This document shows, in pieces, positions 1 through 7,906 of a stretch of 16,135 nucleotides of DNA (position 1 is the stretch's first letter; every line of letters begins with the position of its first letter). Made by a program: the position numbers and the translations under genes. Where the stretch lies: assembly GCA_018383375.1 (NCBI GenBank), contig JAHAWW010000135.1, forward strand, positions 1-16,135. Reading direction: 5' to 3'. Origin of the DNA: Prevotellamassilia sp. (GTDB lineage: Bacteria > Bacteroidota > Bacteroidia > Bacteroidales > Bacteroidaceae). The notes beneath the pieces are model-generated. The model was not told the DNA's origin. It did no database searches and saw only the letters and a list, made by a program, of their open reading frames with translations.

Positions 1-94
1 TAACCGCGACAACATCATCACCGAGGCTAAGGGTGGTGTAGACACCATCTCTCCGTTCTCTTACAACCGTCGTGCCACCGTTCAGATTCAGTAA
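1..94 (+). CDS. C-terminal end of an OmpA-like outer membrane protein (partial)
   Basis: An open frame enters from the left edge, with its first whole codon at base 2, and stops with TAA at 92-94, leaving 30 residues. The tail contains SPFSYNRRATVQIQ. The NRR followed by alternating hydrophobic residues resembles the last strand of OmpA-family peptidoglycan-binding domains, where NRRVEI-type endings are common. Codons are strongly biased (AAC, CGT, GGT, ATC), as in highly expressed genes. A strong intrinsic terminator follows 40 bases later, confirming this as a true gene end. The family call rests on a short tail and is tentative; that the frame is coding is much surer. Confidence 0.55.
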   Translation, partial: NRDNIITEAKGGVDTISPFSYNRRATVQIQ

Positions 95-133
95 TCTGAC
101 CGCACACATACTCCTGTAAAGGAACAATCCCAT

Positions 134-171
134 GAGGCCAATGTCCAATTCGGGCATTGGCCTCTTTTTTT
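134..171 (+). terminator. Rho-independent terminator
   Basis: GAGGCCAATG at 134-143 pairs perfectly with CATTGGCCTC at 155-164. The stem can extend inwards by three pairs to a 5-base loop, and T's run to 171. It ends the transcript of the OmpA-like gene. Confidence 0.9.
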
Positions 172-510
172 GCCTATACCGTTGTTCAAAAAATAGGGGC
201 GAATGTGACAAATCCTTACATATTTTTTGCCGCTAAAAAAACAAGAGCGAGGAGCAAAGACTGAATGTGCGCATAGGGGCAAAAAAACAGACCAATAAAG
301 CTCAAAACCAATCGTGTCTTAAGCCCCGTAGTGCGCGGAATAAGCCTAAACAATACTATCCTTATTCCCGTAAAGCGCTGAAAAGCAATAAAAAAGGCCC
401 TCTTGAGGCCTTTCTTCTATCTTTATATCCAAAGTTAAGTCAAAAGCCCGAGAATGAAAAAGACAAAACGGTTTCGGGCGACAGAAAGGGAGGAAACCGG
501 ATTTTTTATG
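172..510. other. Gene-free stretch
   Basis: About 340 bases between the terminator and a possible ftsY promoter. Open frames on both strands here (up to 90 codons) have low-complexity Lys/Asn/Ser-rich translations, no recognisable motif and no conserved-looking start. I see no gene. The only structure found is the hairpin at 393-413. The sequence is more A/T-rich than the flanking genes. Confidence 0.6.
393..416. terminator. Possible bidirectional terminator hairpin
   Basis: AAAGGCC at 393-399 pairs with GGCCTTT at 407-413 around a 7-base loop. There is an A-tract on the left and a T-rich run (TTTCTTCT) on the right, so it could stop transcripts in either direction. The stem is short and no transcript start was clearly found upstream, so it may be inactive. 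Confidence 0.35.
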
Positions 511-518
511 TATTTTTG
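511..518 (+). promoter_or_regulatory. Possible -7 element for the ftsY operon
   Basis: TATTTTTG matches the Bacteroidetes -7 consensus TAnnTTTG. No clear TTTG -33 element lies 19-21 bases upstream, which weakens the call. If used, transcription would begin near 525 and leave an untranslated leader of about 160 bases before ftsY. Confidence 0.35.
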
Positions 519-688
519 CAAATTGCAAAAGGTGTGTAAACGAAGAGACTAAAAGCCAAAGAGACAAAATGCGGGCTACGCACCATATCTCAAGTCAGGC
601 CTTCCGCCAGTCTCCCCCACCCCCAACCGGCTGTGGCGCCTCCAGCCAAACGCCTCTAATTCATCCGCAAACAAGAAAACCAAACGAT

Positions 689-1669
689 ATGGCATCATTC
701 TTTTCAAAAATATTCTCGAAAAAAGAAACACGCGAAACCCTCGACAATGGTCTCGAAAAGACCAAAAAAGGACTGTTTGAGAAACTGGCCCGTGCCGTGG
801 CCGGCAAATCAAAAGTGGACGAAGACGTGCTCGACGAACTCGAGAATGTGTTGCTCACGTCAGACGTGGGCATCGACACTACGCTCGAAATCATACACGC
901 CATCGAAGCGCGTGTGGCTCGCGACAAATACGTCAACACCAACGAACTGCACCACATCTTGCGCGAAGAGGTGGCAGCCCTGCTCACCCGTAACACCGGC
1001 ATGGACGATGAGGGCGGTTTTGACGTTCCTGCAGACAAAGTGCCCTATGTGATTATGGTGGTAGGTGTGAATGGCGTGGGCAAGACCACCACCATCGGCA
1101 AACTGGCGTGGCAATTCAAGCAAATGGGCAAGAAGGTGGTGCTTGGAGCAGCCGACACCTTCCGTGCAGCCGCCATTGAGCAACTTGTGGTATGGGGTGA
1201 ACGTGTCGATGTGCCCGTGGTGAAACAACAGATGGGCAGCGACCCTGCCAGTGTGGCTTACGACACGCTCAATTCGGCCAAAGCCTCCGGCGCCGACGTG
1301 GTGATTATCGACACAGCCGGCCGACTTCACAACAAAGTGGGTCTGATGAACGAATTGACCAAAATCAAAAACGTGATGCGCAAGGTGGTGCCCGATGCAC
1401 CACACGAAGTGTTGCTCGTGCTCGACGGCTCAACAGGACAAAATGCCTTCGAACAAGCCAAACAATTCGTCAAAGCCACCGAAGTGACCGCTATGGCCAT
1501 CACCAAACTTGATGGCACAGCCAAAGGCGGTGTGGTCATTGGCATATCCAACCAAATGAAAGTGCCCGTGAAATACATTGGCCTCGGCGAGAAAATGACC
1601 GATCTGCAACCATTTAATTGCCGCGAATTTGTAGACTCGCTCTTTAGCGGTTCGTCTCTCGAGGGCTAA
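689..1669 (+). CDS. ftsY: Signal recognition particle receptor FtsY
   Basis: FtsY is the membrane-associated GTPase that docks ribosome-nascent-chain-SRP complexes at the Sec translocon by pairing its NG domain with that of Ffh. The 326-residue product has a short N-terminal helix (MASFFSKIFSKKE) and an N domain with a TSDVGIDTT segment at 57-65. The G domain carries the P-loop GVNGVGKTT (126-134), DTFRAAA (156-162), DTAGR (208-212), TKLDGTAKGG (272-281) and the closing GLGEKMTDLQPF. There is no long acidic A domain; the protein is a minimal FtsY. The frame is open further upstream to an ATG at 569, but the 40 added residues are Pro/Ser/Thr-rich and unlike FtsY, so the ATG at 689 is preferred. 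It leads a run with rimO and two HU-type genes. Confidence 0.97.
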   Translation: MASFFSKIFSKKETRETLDNGLEKTKKGLFEKLARAVAGKSKVDEDVLDELENVLLTSDVGIDTTLEIIHAIEARVARDKYVNTNELHHILREEVAALLTRNTGMDDEGGFDVPADKVPYVIMVVGVNGVGKTTTIGKLAWQFKQMGKKVVLGAADTFRAAAIEQLVVWGERVDVPVVKQQMGSDPASVAYDTLNSAKASGADVVIIDTAGRLHNKVGLMNELTKIKNVMRKVVPDAPHEVLLVLDGSTGQNAFEQAKQFVKATEVTAMAITKLDGTAKGGVVIGISNQMKVPVKYIGLGEKMTDLQPFNCREFVDSLFSGSSLEG

Positions 1670-1743
1670 ACGCTCACATCAGCATTCTCCAATAATAGTT
1701 CACTCCCCTAATCGCTAAGTCTTTTAGTGTCTTTCGCATCAAA

Positions 1744-3045
1744 ATGACTCCACACATCATAGACGTCATCACAATGGGTTGCTCAAAAAATCTGGTAGAC
1801 TCCGAGCAACTCATGAAGCAGTTTGCCCTCGCCGGCTTCACCCTCCACCACAACCCCGAGCAAACCCACGGTGACATTGCCGTGGTCAACACTTGCGGGT
1901 TTATCGGCGACGCCAAAGAAGAGAGCATCAATATGATTTTGTCGCTCTGCGAACTCAAAGAAGACGGCGAACTCGAAGCGGTTTACGTGATGGGATGTCT
2001 CTCTGAGCGCTACCGCGAAGAATTGCAGAAAGAAATTCCTCAGGTAGACAAATATTATGGCAAATTCGACTGGGCACAACTCCTTGACGACCTCAAAGCC
2101 AAATACCACGTTGAGGCCGCGGATGAGCGCATCCTCACCACGCCCTGCCATTATGCCTACATCAAAATATCTGAAGGCTGCGACCGCCACTGTGCCTATT
2201 GCGCCATTCCCCTCATCACCGGCCGACACAAAAGCCGGCCTATGGAAGACATCTTGACTGAAGTGAAAAGACTTGTGGGCGAAGGCGTCAAGGAGTTTCA
2301 AATCATTGCCCAGGAACTCACCTATTACGGCATCGACCTCTACGGCAGCCAGAAACTACCCGAACTCATCGAGCAAATGGCTGCCATACCCGGCGTGGAA
2401 TGGATCAGGTTGCACTATGCCTATCCCAACCATTTCCCCACCGACCTCTTGCGCGTGATGCGCGAACACGACAACGTCTGCAACTATCTCGACATTGCCC
2501 TCCAGCACATCAGCGACCGTATGCTTGACCGTATGCAACGTCACACCTCTCGCCAAGAAACACTCGACCTCATCGCCACGATGCGTCGCGAAGTGCCCGA
2601 CATTTGTCTGCGCACTACACTGATGGTAGGCTTCCCCGGCGAGACAGAAGATGAATTTGAAGAATTGATGGACTTTGTGCGCGAAGTGCGCTTCGACCGT
2701 ATGGGCGCTTTTGCCTATAGCGAGGAAGAAGGCACCTACGCCGCCATCCACTACGCCGACGACGTACCCGAAGAGGTTAAGAGTGAGCGTCTCGACCGCC
2801 TCATGGCACTCCAAGAAAGCATTATGGCCGAAAAAGAGGCCGAAGAGGTGGGCAAAACCTACAAGACCATCATCGACCGTGTGGAAGGCGAATACTACAT
2901 CGGTCGCACCGAGAAAAACTCTCCAGAGGTAGACTGCGAAGTGCTCATCCCCACTGCGAGCCGACCGCTCACCATTGGCAATTTCTATCAAGTCCGCATC
3001 ACTGACGCCGACGAGGTCGACCTCTATGGCGAAGTGGCTGAATAA
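1744..3045 (+). CDS. rimO: Ribosomal protein S12 methylthiotransferase RimO
   Basis: RimO is a radical-SAM enzyme that adds a methylthio group to the conserved aspartate of ribosomal protein S12 (uS12). The 433 residues show three domains in order. The UPF0004 domain has the auxiliary-cluster cysteines C13, C51 (VVNTCGFI) and C85 (VMGCLSERY). The radical-SAM barrel has C146-x3-C150-x2-C153 (CDRHCAYC) and a GFPGET segment at 296-301. A C-terminal TRAM domain spans roughly 372-431. The short N-terminal MGCSKN and the YSEEEGT segment fit RimO better than the related tRNA enzyme MiaB. The length is normal. It starts 74 bases after ftsY on the same strand with no terminator between, so the two are probably co-transcribed. 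Confidence 0.96.
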   Translation: MTPHIIDVITMGCSKNLVDSEQLMKQFALAGFTLHHNPEQTHGDIAVVNTCGFIGDAKEESINMILSLCELKEDGELEAVYVMGCLSERYREELQKEIPQVDKYYGKFDWAQLLDDLKAKYHVEAADERILTTPCHYAYIKISEGCDRHCAYCAIPLITGRHKSRPMEDILTEVKRLVGEGVKEFQIIAQELTYYGIDLYGSQKLPELIEQMAAIPGVEWIRLHYAYPNHFPTDLLRVMREHDNVCNYLDIALQHISDRMLDRMQRHTSRQETLDLIATMRREVPDICLRTTLMVGFPGETEDEFEELMDFVREVRFDRMGAFAYSEEEGTYAAIHYADDVPEEVKSERLDRLMALQESIMAEKEAEEVGKTYKTIIDRVEGEYYIGRTEKNSPEVDCEVLIPTASRPLTIGNFYQVRITDADEVDLYGEVAE

Positions 3046-3090
3046 CCCCCAAGCCGTCACACCCGATAAGCCTTTTTCACCCCAAAAACC

Positions 3091-3372
3091 ATGAACAATA
3101 AAGACTTTATTACCGCTTTGGCCACGCGCCTCGACATGACGCCCAAAGAGGCCGGCCGCATCGCGACCGAATTTATCAATCAATTGGCCGAGAAGCTCGA
3201 CGAAGGTAACACGCTGGCCATTCAAGGGTTCGGCAGTTTTGAGGTAAAAAAGAAACTGGAACGCATCGTGGTCAATCCCAACACGAAACAGCGTATGCTT
3301 GTGCCGCCCAAACTCGTTATGAGTTTCAAGCCCAGCAACCTGCTTAAAGACAAGTTCAACGCCGGAGCCTAA
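3091..3372 (+). CDS. HU-family DNA-binding protein
   Basis: This 93-residue protein has the full HU/IHF fold length. Two N-terminal helices (MNNKDFITALATRLDM...) precede the signature IQGFGSFEVKKK (44-55). The beta-arm carries asparagine-proline at 62-63, the position of the DNA-intercalating proline of HU and IHF. A C-terminal FKPSNLLKDKF helix follows. HU-type proteins bind and bend DNA with little sequence specificity and help compact the nucleoid. It begins 46 bases after rimO and sits 32 bases before a second, much larger HU-domain gene, so the two are probably expressed together and might form heterodimers (inference). Confidence 0.93.
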   Translation: MNNKDFITALATRLDMTPKEAGRIATEFINQLAEKLDEGNTLAIQGFGSFEVKKKLERIVVNPNTKQRMLVPPKLVMSFKPSNLLKDKFNAGA

Positions 3373-3404
3373 GCCTGCCGACACCTTATCCCCCAAGCCA
3401 AAAT

Positions 3405-4760
3405 ATGGAAAAGAAACTCCTGCTCCAAGAAGTGGCCGACCTGCTGGCCACCAAAACCGGCATCAGTCGTAAAGCGGCCGACAACTTCAGTCGACTGTTT
3501 TTCGACCTCATCGTCGAAGGATTGACCAAAGACAAATACGTCAAAATAAAAGGTCTCGGCACATTCAAAATTGTCAGTGTGGGTGAGCGCGAAAGCATCA
3601 ACATTCACACCGGCGAACGCATACAAATCAGTGGACACAACAAAATCACCTTCACGCAGGACCCCTTCATCAAAGACCTTGTGAACAAACCTTTTGCCCA
3701 CTTCCAGACGGTGCCGCTCAACGACGAAACAGAATTGAGCGAACTTGAAGAGGTTGACAAATTGTCTGCCATTCAAAGCAATACGACAGAAGAGGAAGAC
3801 GAAACTCAAGAAGAATTGACGGAAGAACCCGTGGCGATGCCTGAAGAATTACCCACCGAAAACCACGAGGCTGCAGACACGCCGGAAGAGGTCGAAAGCC
3901 AACCGGCAGCGACAACATCGACGCCACAAGACGACATTCTCACAGAGACAGTACCCGAGACTGACGAGGATACTTCTGAAGAAGGAGAACAGCCCCAACC
4001 AGACATAGTCGAAGAAATCACTGAAGAGCCCAAGAAAGTTGAAGTTGAAACGACGGCGACACAGCCAAAAGAAACCGAAGTTGCCACGACCGACGAACAG
4101 CCCACTACGGCCGAAGAGACTAAAAGCGAGGAGATTGAAAGCGAAAAGATTGAAGTGGAAGACGTCGGACCGAGCAAAACCTATACCGTGCAGTCTGTCG
4201 GTGGCCACGGCGGCAACCACGGCCCCGTTGATTTTGTGGTGGAAATCCGTTCAGACAAGCGTCTGGCAAAATGGAAGATGATAGCCCTCATTCTCTTCGT
4301 TATCATTATGATGGGTGCAGCCTATTGCATTGGCTATTATCGTGTGCTCACCCCCAATGCCAACCAAGCCGCGCAGCCCGAAGTCACTGAAGCAAAAACC
4401 GTTAAACCGCAAACCCATAACACGGCAGCCACGACCAATCAGGTAGAAACTAAAAAAGCGGCTGAAAAGGACTCAACGGCCAAGGCCGACAAAGCTCAAA
4501 CAACTCAAGCCCAACAAAAATCCACTGCCGGCAAACCCGAACAGGTACAGACCAAACAAGAGCAGGCTCAACCCCAACCGGCCCAACCCCGCTATCACAT
4601 TGTCAAAAGCGGCGAAAACCTCAATGGTATTGCCAAGAAAGTGTATGGCAGCAAATCATACGCTTCGCTCATCATCAAAGCCAACCACATAAAAAATCCC
4701 GACCTCGTAGACGTGGGCACCAAACTCATCTTGCCCGAGGTGAACGACAAACAGCAATAA
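3405..4760 (+). CDS. HU domain - membrane segment - LysM fusion protein
   Basis: The 451-residue protein has an unusual architecture. Residues 1-97 form an HU-like domain (GLGTFKI at 50-56, an arm with NIHTGERIQI, and FTQDPFIKDLVNKPF). The arm-tip proline of normal HU is replaced by isoleucine (N66-I67), so DNA bending may be altered. Residues 107-252 are an acidic Glu/Thr/Pro-rich linker. One hydrophobic segment at about 291-312 is preceded by the basic RLAKWK, predicting HU inside and the C terminus outside under the positive-inside rule. A Gln/Ala/Lys/Thr-rich linker leads to a LysM domain at 397-446 (YHIVKSGENLNGIAKKVYG ... LVDVGTKLILPE). LysM binds peptidoglycan or related glycans. The predicted role, inferred only, is a tether between nucleoid and cell wall. 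It closes the ftsY run and converges with the next gene, 7 bases apart. Confidence 0.9.
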   Translation: MEKKLLLQEVADLLATKTGISRKAADNFSRLFFDLIVEGLTKDKYVKIKGLGTFKIVSVGERESINIHTGERIQISGHNKITFTQDPFIKDLVNKPFAHFQTVPLNDETELSELEEVDKLSAIQSNTTEEEDETQEELTEEPVAMPEELPTENHEAADTPEEVESQPAATTSTPQDDILTETVPETDEDTSEEGEQPQPDIVEEITEEPKKVEVETTATQPKETEVATTDEQPTTAEETKSEEIESEKIEVEDVGPSKTYTVQSVGGHGGNHGPVDFVVEIRSDKRLAKWKMIALILFVIIMMGAAYCIGYYRVLTPNANQAAQPEVTEAKTVKPQTHNTAATTNQVETKKAAEKDSTAKADKAQTTQAQQKSTAGKPEQVQTKQEQAQPQPAQPRYHIVKSGENLNGIAKKVYGSKSYASLIIKANHIKNPDLVDVGTKLILPEVNDKQQ

Positions 4761-4767
4761 TCGGGCT

Positions 4768-5793
4768 TCACGCCCACAAGTTCATCACATCGGCAAAGTC
4801 GTCGACCAGCGTGTCGGCACCGACGGCTTGAAGCTGATGCTTGGAATGATTGCCATAGGTGACACCACAAGTGGGGCAACCGGCACGGCGCCCCATCAGT
4901 ATGTCAAAAGTTGTGTCGCCCACCACAACGGCCTCTGAGGGCTGTACACCAAAGCGTTCCAACAAAACCACAACGGCCTCGGGCGCAGGTTTCTTCTCCT
5001 TCACATCGTCCTCGGCCACATAGGCAGAGAGATAAGGCGCAATGCCAATCATCCCACACAATGCCTCGACCGAAGTATGCCCCCTACTCGTGGCCACCGC
5101 CATTTTGACTCCTCTTTGGTGCAGAGCAGCCATTGTCTCCACCACTCCCGGATAAGCTTTCACGTCATTGTTGCCAATCTCTTCAAACAGTTGGCGATAG
5201 AGCGCCACGGCCTCGGCCACCCGGCCGGCATGCTTTTCACCAGCCAACTTAGCAATCGAGACGGTCAGCGGCAGTCCGATGGTGGCACAAATCTCATCAT
5301 TTGTGGGAATGGCAAAGCCCATCTGGTTAAAAGTGGCCTGCATCGTGCGCACAATGCCTTGAGCCGTCTGAGCCAACGTGCCGTCAAAGTCGAGAATGAG
5401 CAACTTCAACTCATCGGCAAAAGGTTGCTTCGCCCTCAACGTCACACTCACCCCATCACAATCGGCTCCCATCGGCGGCGTGCATTTCGTCACGGTCACT
5501 TCGGCCTCTTTCACCTTACGGAAACGCACGAAGATAGCCTGCAAGATGCGACCGGCCACATGTTCAATCAAATCCGAAGGCACAGCCATCACGGCCTTGA
5601 CCGTCTCGTAGACATCAGCATAGTTCACGGTGGCACCAAGTTCGTCGCCAAACACGGCCTCGTCAATCGGGCCAAGACCAAGCCTCAACGAGACCTCATA
5701 GTGTCCGCCCACCTGCCGCTCTTGCGGCATCACACCGTGATAAGAATAAAAGCACAAACGGCGCAATGTGATTTGAGAAGACTGTAGTTGCAT
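4768..5793 (-). CDS. folB: Dihydroneopterin aldolase (FolB) fused to a HAD phosphatase
   Basis: Two enzymes sit in one 341-residue chain. Residues 1-122 are FolB, which converts 7,8-dihydroneopterin to 6-hydroxymethyl-7,8-dihydropterin and glycolaldehyde in folate synthesis. The expected residues are present: E25 in HGVMPQER, Y58 in TVNYADVY, E77 in LIEHVAGR and K103 in VTKCTPPMG. Residues 129-341 are a phosphoglycolate-phosphatase-like HAD hydrolase with D135 and D137 in DFDGT, T235-S236 (motif II), K268 (motif III) and D293/D297 in GDTTFD (motif IV). Both active sites look intact. A stand-alone FolB is about 120 residues, so the frame reads straight through a true fusion. The HAD part may dephosphorylate dihydroneopterin monophosphate, the step before FolB, or may clear glycolate-type products; both are inference. 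Transcription is convergent with the HU-LysM gene and divergent from the pseudouridine synthase gene. Confidence 0.92.
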   Translation of the reverse strand: MQLQSSQITLRRLCFYSYHGVMPQERQVGGHYEVSLRLGLGPIDEAVFGDELGATVNYADVYETVKAVMAVPSDLIEHVAGRILQAIFVRFRKVKEAEVTVTKCTPPMGADCDGVSVTLRAKQPFADELKLLILDFDGTLAQTAQGIVRTMQATFNQMGFAIPTNDEICATIGLPLTVSIAKLAGEKHAGRVAEAVALYRQLFEEIGNNDVKAYPGVVETMAALHQRGVKMAVATSRGHTSVEALCGMIGIAPYLSAYVAEDDVKEKKPAPEAVVVLLERFGVQPSEAVVVGDTTFDILMGRRAGCPTCGVTYGNHSKHQLQAVGADTLVDDFADVMNLWA

Positions 5794-5858
5794 ATCATTT
5801 CGAGAGATTTGTGTCTAAAATACGAAGAGACCTGGCGGCATAGACGCCAAAGGCTCTG

Positions 5859-5866
5859 CAAAGTTA
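5859..5866 (-). promoter_or_regulatory. Possible -7 element for the FolB-HAD gene
   Basis: On the minus strand this reads TAACTTTG, an exact match to TAnnTTTG. Transcription would start near 5852, about 58 bases before the ATG at 5793. No convincing -33 TTTG was found at the usual spacing. Confidence 0.45.
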
Positions 5867-5943
5867 AGAAAATTCGCCAAGCCGAGAGCCTTAAAGCCTC
5901 ACCGTGCTTACCCCTTCCACTTCAAAACCTTTCACCCCAAACA

Positions 5944-6882
5944 ATGAGACGCATCGACACCCCCACACGACAATATACGGTCAGACAGGCCGCCAGCCTG
6001 CTCGACTTCATCATGCAGACCTTCGCCGGCATCAGCCGCAACAAAGCCAAAGCCATACTCACTGGAGGCGGTGTGCTGGTAGACGGACGCCATGAGTCAC
6101 GCCACGACCTGCCGCTCACACCCGGTATGCAAGTGGAAATAAGCCGCCGCAAACCGCCCCGGCAGCTCAAAAACAAATTCGTCAAATTGGTTTATGAAGA
6201 CAGCGACATCATCGTTGTGGACAAGGCTCCAGGCATTCTCTCCATGGGGGCCAACCACCACGCCTTCAGCGTGAAGAGCGTGCTCGACGACTACCTGCAT
6301 CGGGCCAAGCAGAAAAACACCGCCCATGTGGTGCACCGCCTCGACCGCGACACCTCGGGCTTGCTGGTCTATGCCAAAACCATTCAAGCCGAACAAATAT
6401 TGGAACACAACTGGCACGACATCGTGACCGACCGTCGCTATCTGGCCCTCGTCAGCGGCGTGCCCCAACCGCAACAAGGCACCGTCGACAGCTGGCTCAA
6501 AGACAACAAGGCCTACGTCACCCTCTCCTATCCCCAAGACCCGGGCGGTGGTAAATATGCCGTCACACATTACCGCGTACTCAAGACCGACGGCGAGCAC
6601 AGTCTCGTGGAACTGAAACTTGAAACGGGCCGCAAAAATCAGATACGCGTCCATATGCAACAAATCGGCCATCCCGTGTGTGGCGACATTAAATATGGCA
6701 ACGGCGACAACCCCATAGGACGCTTGGCACTACACGCCTTCCGCCTCAACTTCTACCACCCCATGACGAGCCAACCGCTACGTTTTGAGACCCCACAACC
6801 CAAAGCCTTCGTGGAGGCCATCAACAAGCAAAAAGACTTAAAAACGCCGAACAAAGCCACACCAACTGACAATAATCTTTAA
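5944..6882 (+). CDS. RluA-family pseudouridine synthase with S4 domain
   Basis: This enzyme isomerises specific uridines to pseudouridine in rRNA or tRNA. In its 312 residues, an N-terminal S4 RNA-binding domain (about 10-70, with SRNKAKAILTGGGVLVDG) precedes the catalytic domain. The RluA signature HRLDRDTSG lies at 131-139, with the catalytic aspartate at D135. LETGRKNQIRVHMQQIGHPVCGD at 227-248 is the conserved motif III region. The frame extends upstream to an ATG at 5788 that overlaps the divergent folB start; those 52 residues do not resemble the family, so the ATG at 5944 is preferred. The substrate cannot be told from sequence; the S4 layout resembles RluC/RluD types. The neighbours give no functional hint. 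Confidence 0.93.
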   Translation: MRRIDTPTRQYTVRQAASLLDFIMQTFAGISRNKAKAILTGGGVLVDGRHESRHDLPLTPGMQVEISRRKPPRQLKNKFVKLVYEDSDIIVVDKAPGILSMGANHHAFSVKSVLDDYLHRAKQKNTAHVVHRLDRDTSGLLVYAKTIQAEQILEHNWHDIVTDRRYLALVSGVPQPQQGTVDSWLKDNKAYVTLSYPQDPGGGKYAVTHYRVLKTDGEHSLVELKLETGRKNQIRVHMQQIGHPVCGDIKYGNGDNPIGRLALHAFRLNFYHPMTSQPLRFETPQPKAFVEAINKQKDLKTPNKATPTDNNL

Positions 6883-6911
6883 AGAAAACCGTCCAAACGC
6901 CCGAGAATGTG

Positions 6912-6919
6912 TACATTAG
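6912..6919 (+). promoter_or_regulatory. Possible -7 element for the OmpA-domain lipoprotein gene
   Basis: TACATTAG is one mismatch from TAnnTTTG and is followed by GCACCG. It lies 55 bases before the start codon at 6975. No -33 match was seen. Confidence 0.35.
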
Positions 6920-6974
6920 CACCGTGAAACGCGTTACGAAACAAAACAATAACCACTTCATAAAACAATAAACT

Positions 6975-7844
6975 ATGAGAAAACTCTTTTCTTATGCCGC
7001 TGCAGCCCTCGTTGTTTTTGCCATGAGCAGCTGCGTGAGCAAAAAGCAGTATGAAGGTCTGAAGACCGACTACGACAAACTCAAAACCGAGCACGCCACC
7101 CTTCAAGGCGACTATAACGACGCCAAAATCAAAATTGCCGAATACACCAGCGACAGCAAGAGTTTGGCTGCCCGTCTGGCCGAAGAGCAACAGCGCAACA
7201 AAGAACTCAAAGAGGCTTATGCCCAACTCCAAGGCTCTTACCAGAGCAACATTCAGCAGGGCAACGTCAACATCTCTAAACTCGTTGACGAAATCAACGC
7301 CTCAAACAAATTCATCAAACAGTTGGTTGAAGCCAAGAGCAAGAGCGACTCGCTCAACCAAGCCCTCACCAACAAACTCACCCGCTCACTCACCCGCGAA
7401 GAAATGAACGACGTTGACGTGCAGGTGCTCAAAGGCGTGGTCTACATCTCTTTGGCCGACAACATGCTCTACAAGAGCGGTTCGTATGAAATTGGCGACC
7501 GTGCCGGCGAAACGCTTTCAAAAATTGCCAAGATTATCAAAGACTACAGCGACTACGAAGTGCTCGTGGAAGGCAACACTGACAACGTGCCCATCTCGCA
7601 GAAAAACATCCGCAACAACTGGGACCTCTCTGCCCTCCGCGCTTCGTCTGTCGTACAGGCTTTGCAAAACCAATATGGCATTGACCCCAAACGCCTCTCA
7701 GCTGCCGGCCGTGGCGAATACAATCCCGTGGCCTCCAACGACACCGCAAAAGGCAAACAACGCAACCGCCGCACACAAATCATCATCACGCCCAAGCTCG
7801 ACCAGTTTATGGACCTGATAGACCAGGCTCCGGAGAATGAATAA
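6975..7844 (+). CDS. Coiled-coil OmpA-domain lipoprotein
   Basis: A 289-residue cell-envelope protein. The signal peptide ends in a lipobox (FAMSSC, C20 as the lipidated cysteine). Residues 24-135 are rich in Lys/Glu/Ala/Leu heptads and predict a long coiled coil. Residues about 148-275 form an OmpA/MotB peptidoglycan-binding domain with EGNTDNVPIS (199-208), NWDLSALRASSVVQAL (215-230), LSAAGRGEYNP and NRRTQI (264-269). The residues after C20 (VSKK) lack the acidic run linked to surface export of Bacteroidetes lipoproteins, so a periplasm-facing position is more likely. The predicted role is anchoring the outer membrane to peptidoglycan. It has its own promoter candidate and a strong terminator, so it is probably monocistronic. 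Confidence 0.92.
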   Translation: MRKLFSYAAAALVVFAMSSCVSKKQYEGLKTDYDKLKTEHATLQGDYNDAKIKIAEYTSDSKSLAARLAEEQQRNKELKEAYAQLQGSYQSNIQQGNVNISKLVDEINASNKFIKQLVEAKSKSDSLNQALTNKLTRSLTREEMNDVDVQVLKGVVYISLADNMLYKSGSYEIGDRAGETLSKIAKIIKDYSDYEVLVEGNTDNVPISQKNIRNNWDLSALRASSVVQALQNQYGIDPKRLSAAGRGEYNPVASNDTAKGKQRNRRTQIIITPKLDQFMDLIDQAPENE

Positions 7845-7864
7845 GGCAGGCGCTGATTTTTAAC

Positions 7865-7906
7865 AAAAGACGCTCTCTCGATTTTCAAATGGGGGAGCGT
7901 CTTTTT
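7865..7906 (+). terminator. Rho-independent terminator
   Basis: GACGCTC at 7869-7875 pairs with GAGCGTC at 7895-7901, flanked by AAAA and TTTTT that extend the stem. G-U and G-C pairs narrow the loop to about 11 bases. It ends the OmpA-domain lipoprotein transcript. Confidence 0.9.

Noticed and set aside
267..539. 90-codon plus-strand frame in the ftsY leader
   Set aside because: The Lys/Asn/Ser-rich low-complexity translation crosses a terminator-like hairpin and has no domain or conserved start.
569..688. N-terminal extension of FtsY from an upstream ATG
   Set aside because: The 40 extra residues are Pro/Ser/Thr-rich with no resemblance to an FtsY A domain. The ATG at 689 gives the expected MASFFSKIFSKKE start.
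2356..3396. 346-codon minus-strand frame across rimO and the HU gene
   Set aside because: It is the antisense shadow of two confidently identified genes. Its translation has no recognisable domain and spans the rimO-HU gap.
5077..5787. 236-codon plus-strand frame
   Set aside because: It lies wholly inside the FolB-HAD gene on the opposite strand. Its His/Arg/Leu-rich translation is typical of an antisense reading.
5788..5943. N-terminal extension of the pseudouridine synthase
   Set aside because: It overlaps the divergent folB start and its candidate promoter, and does not resemble an S4 domain.
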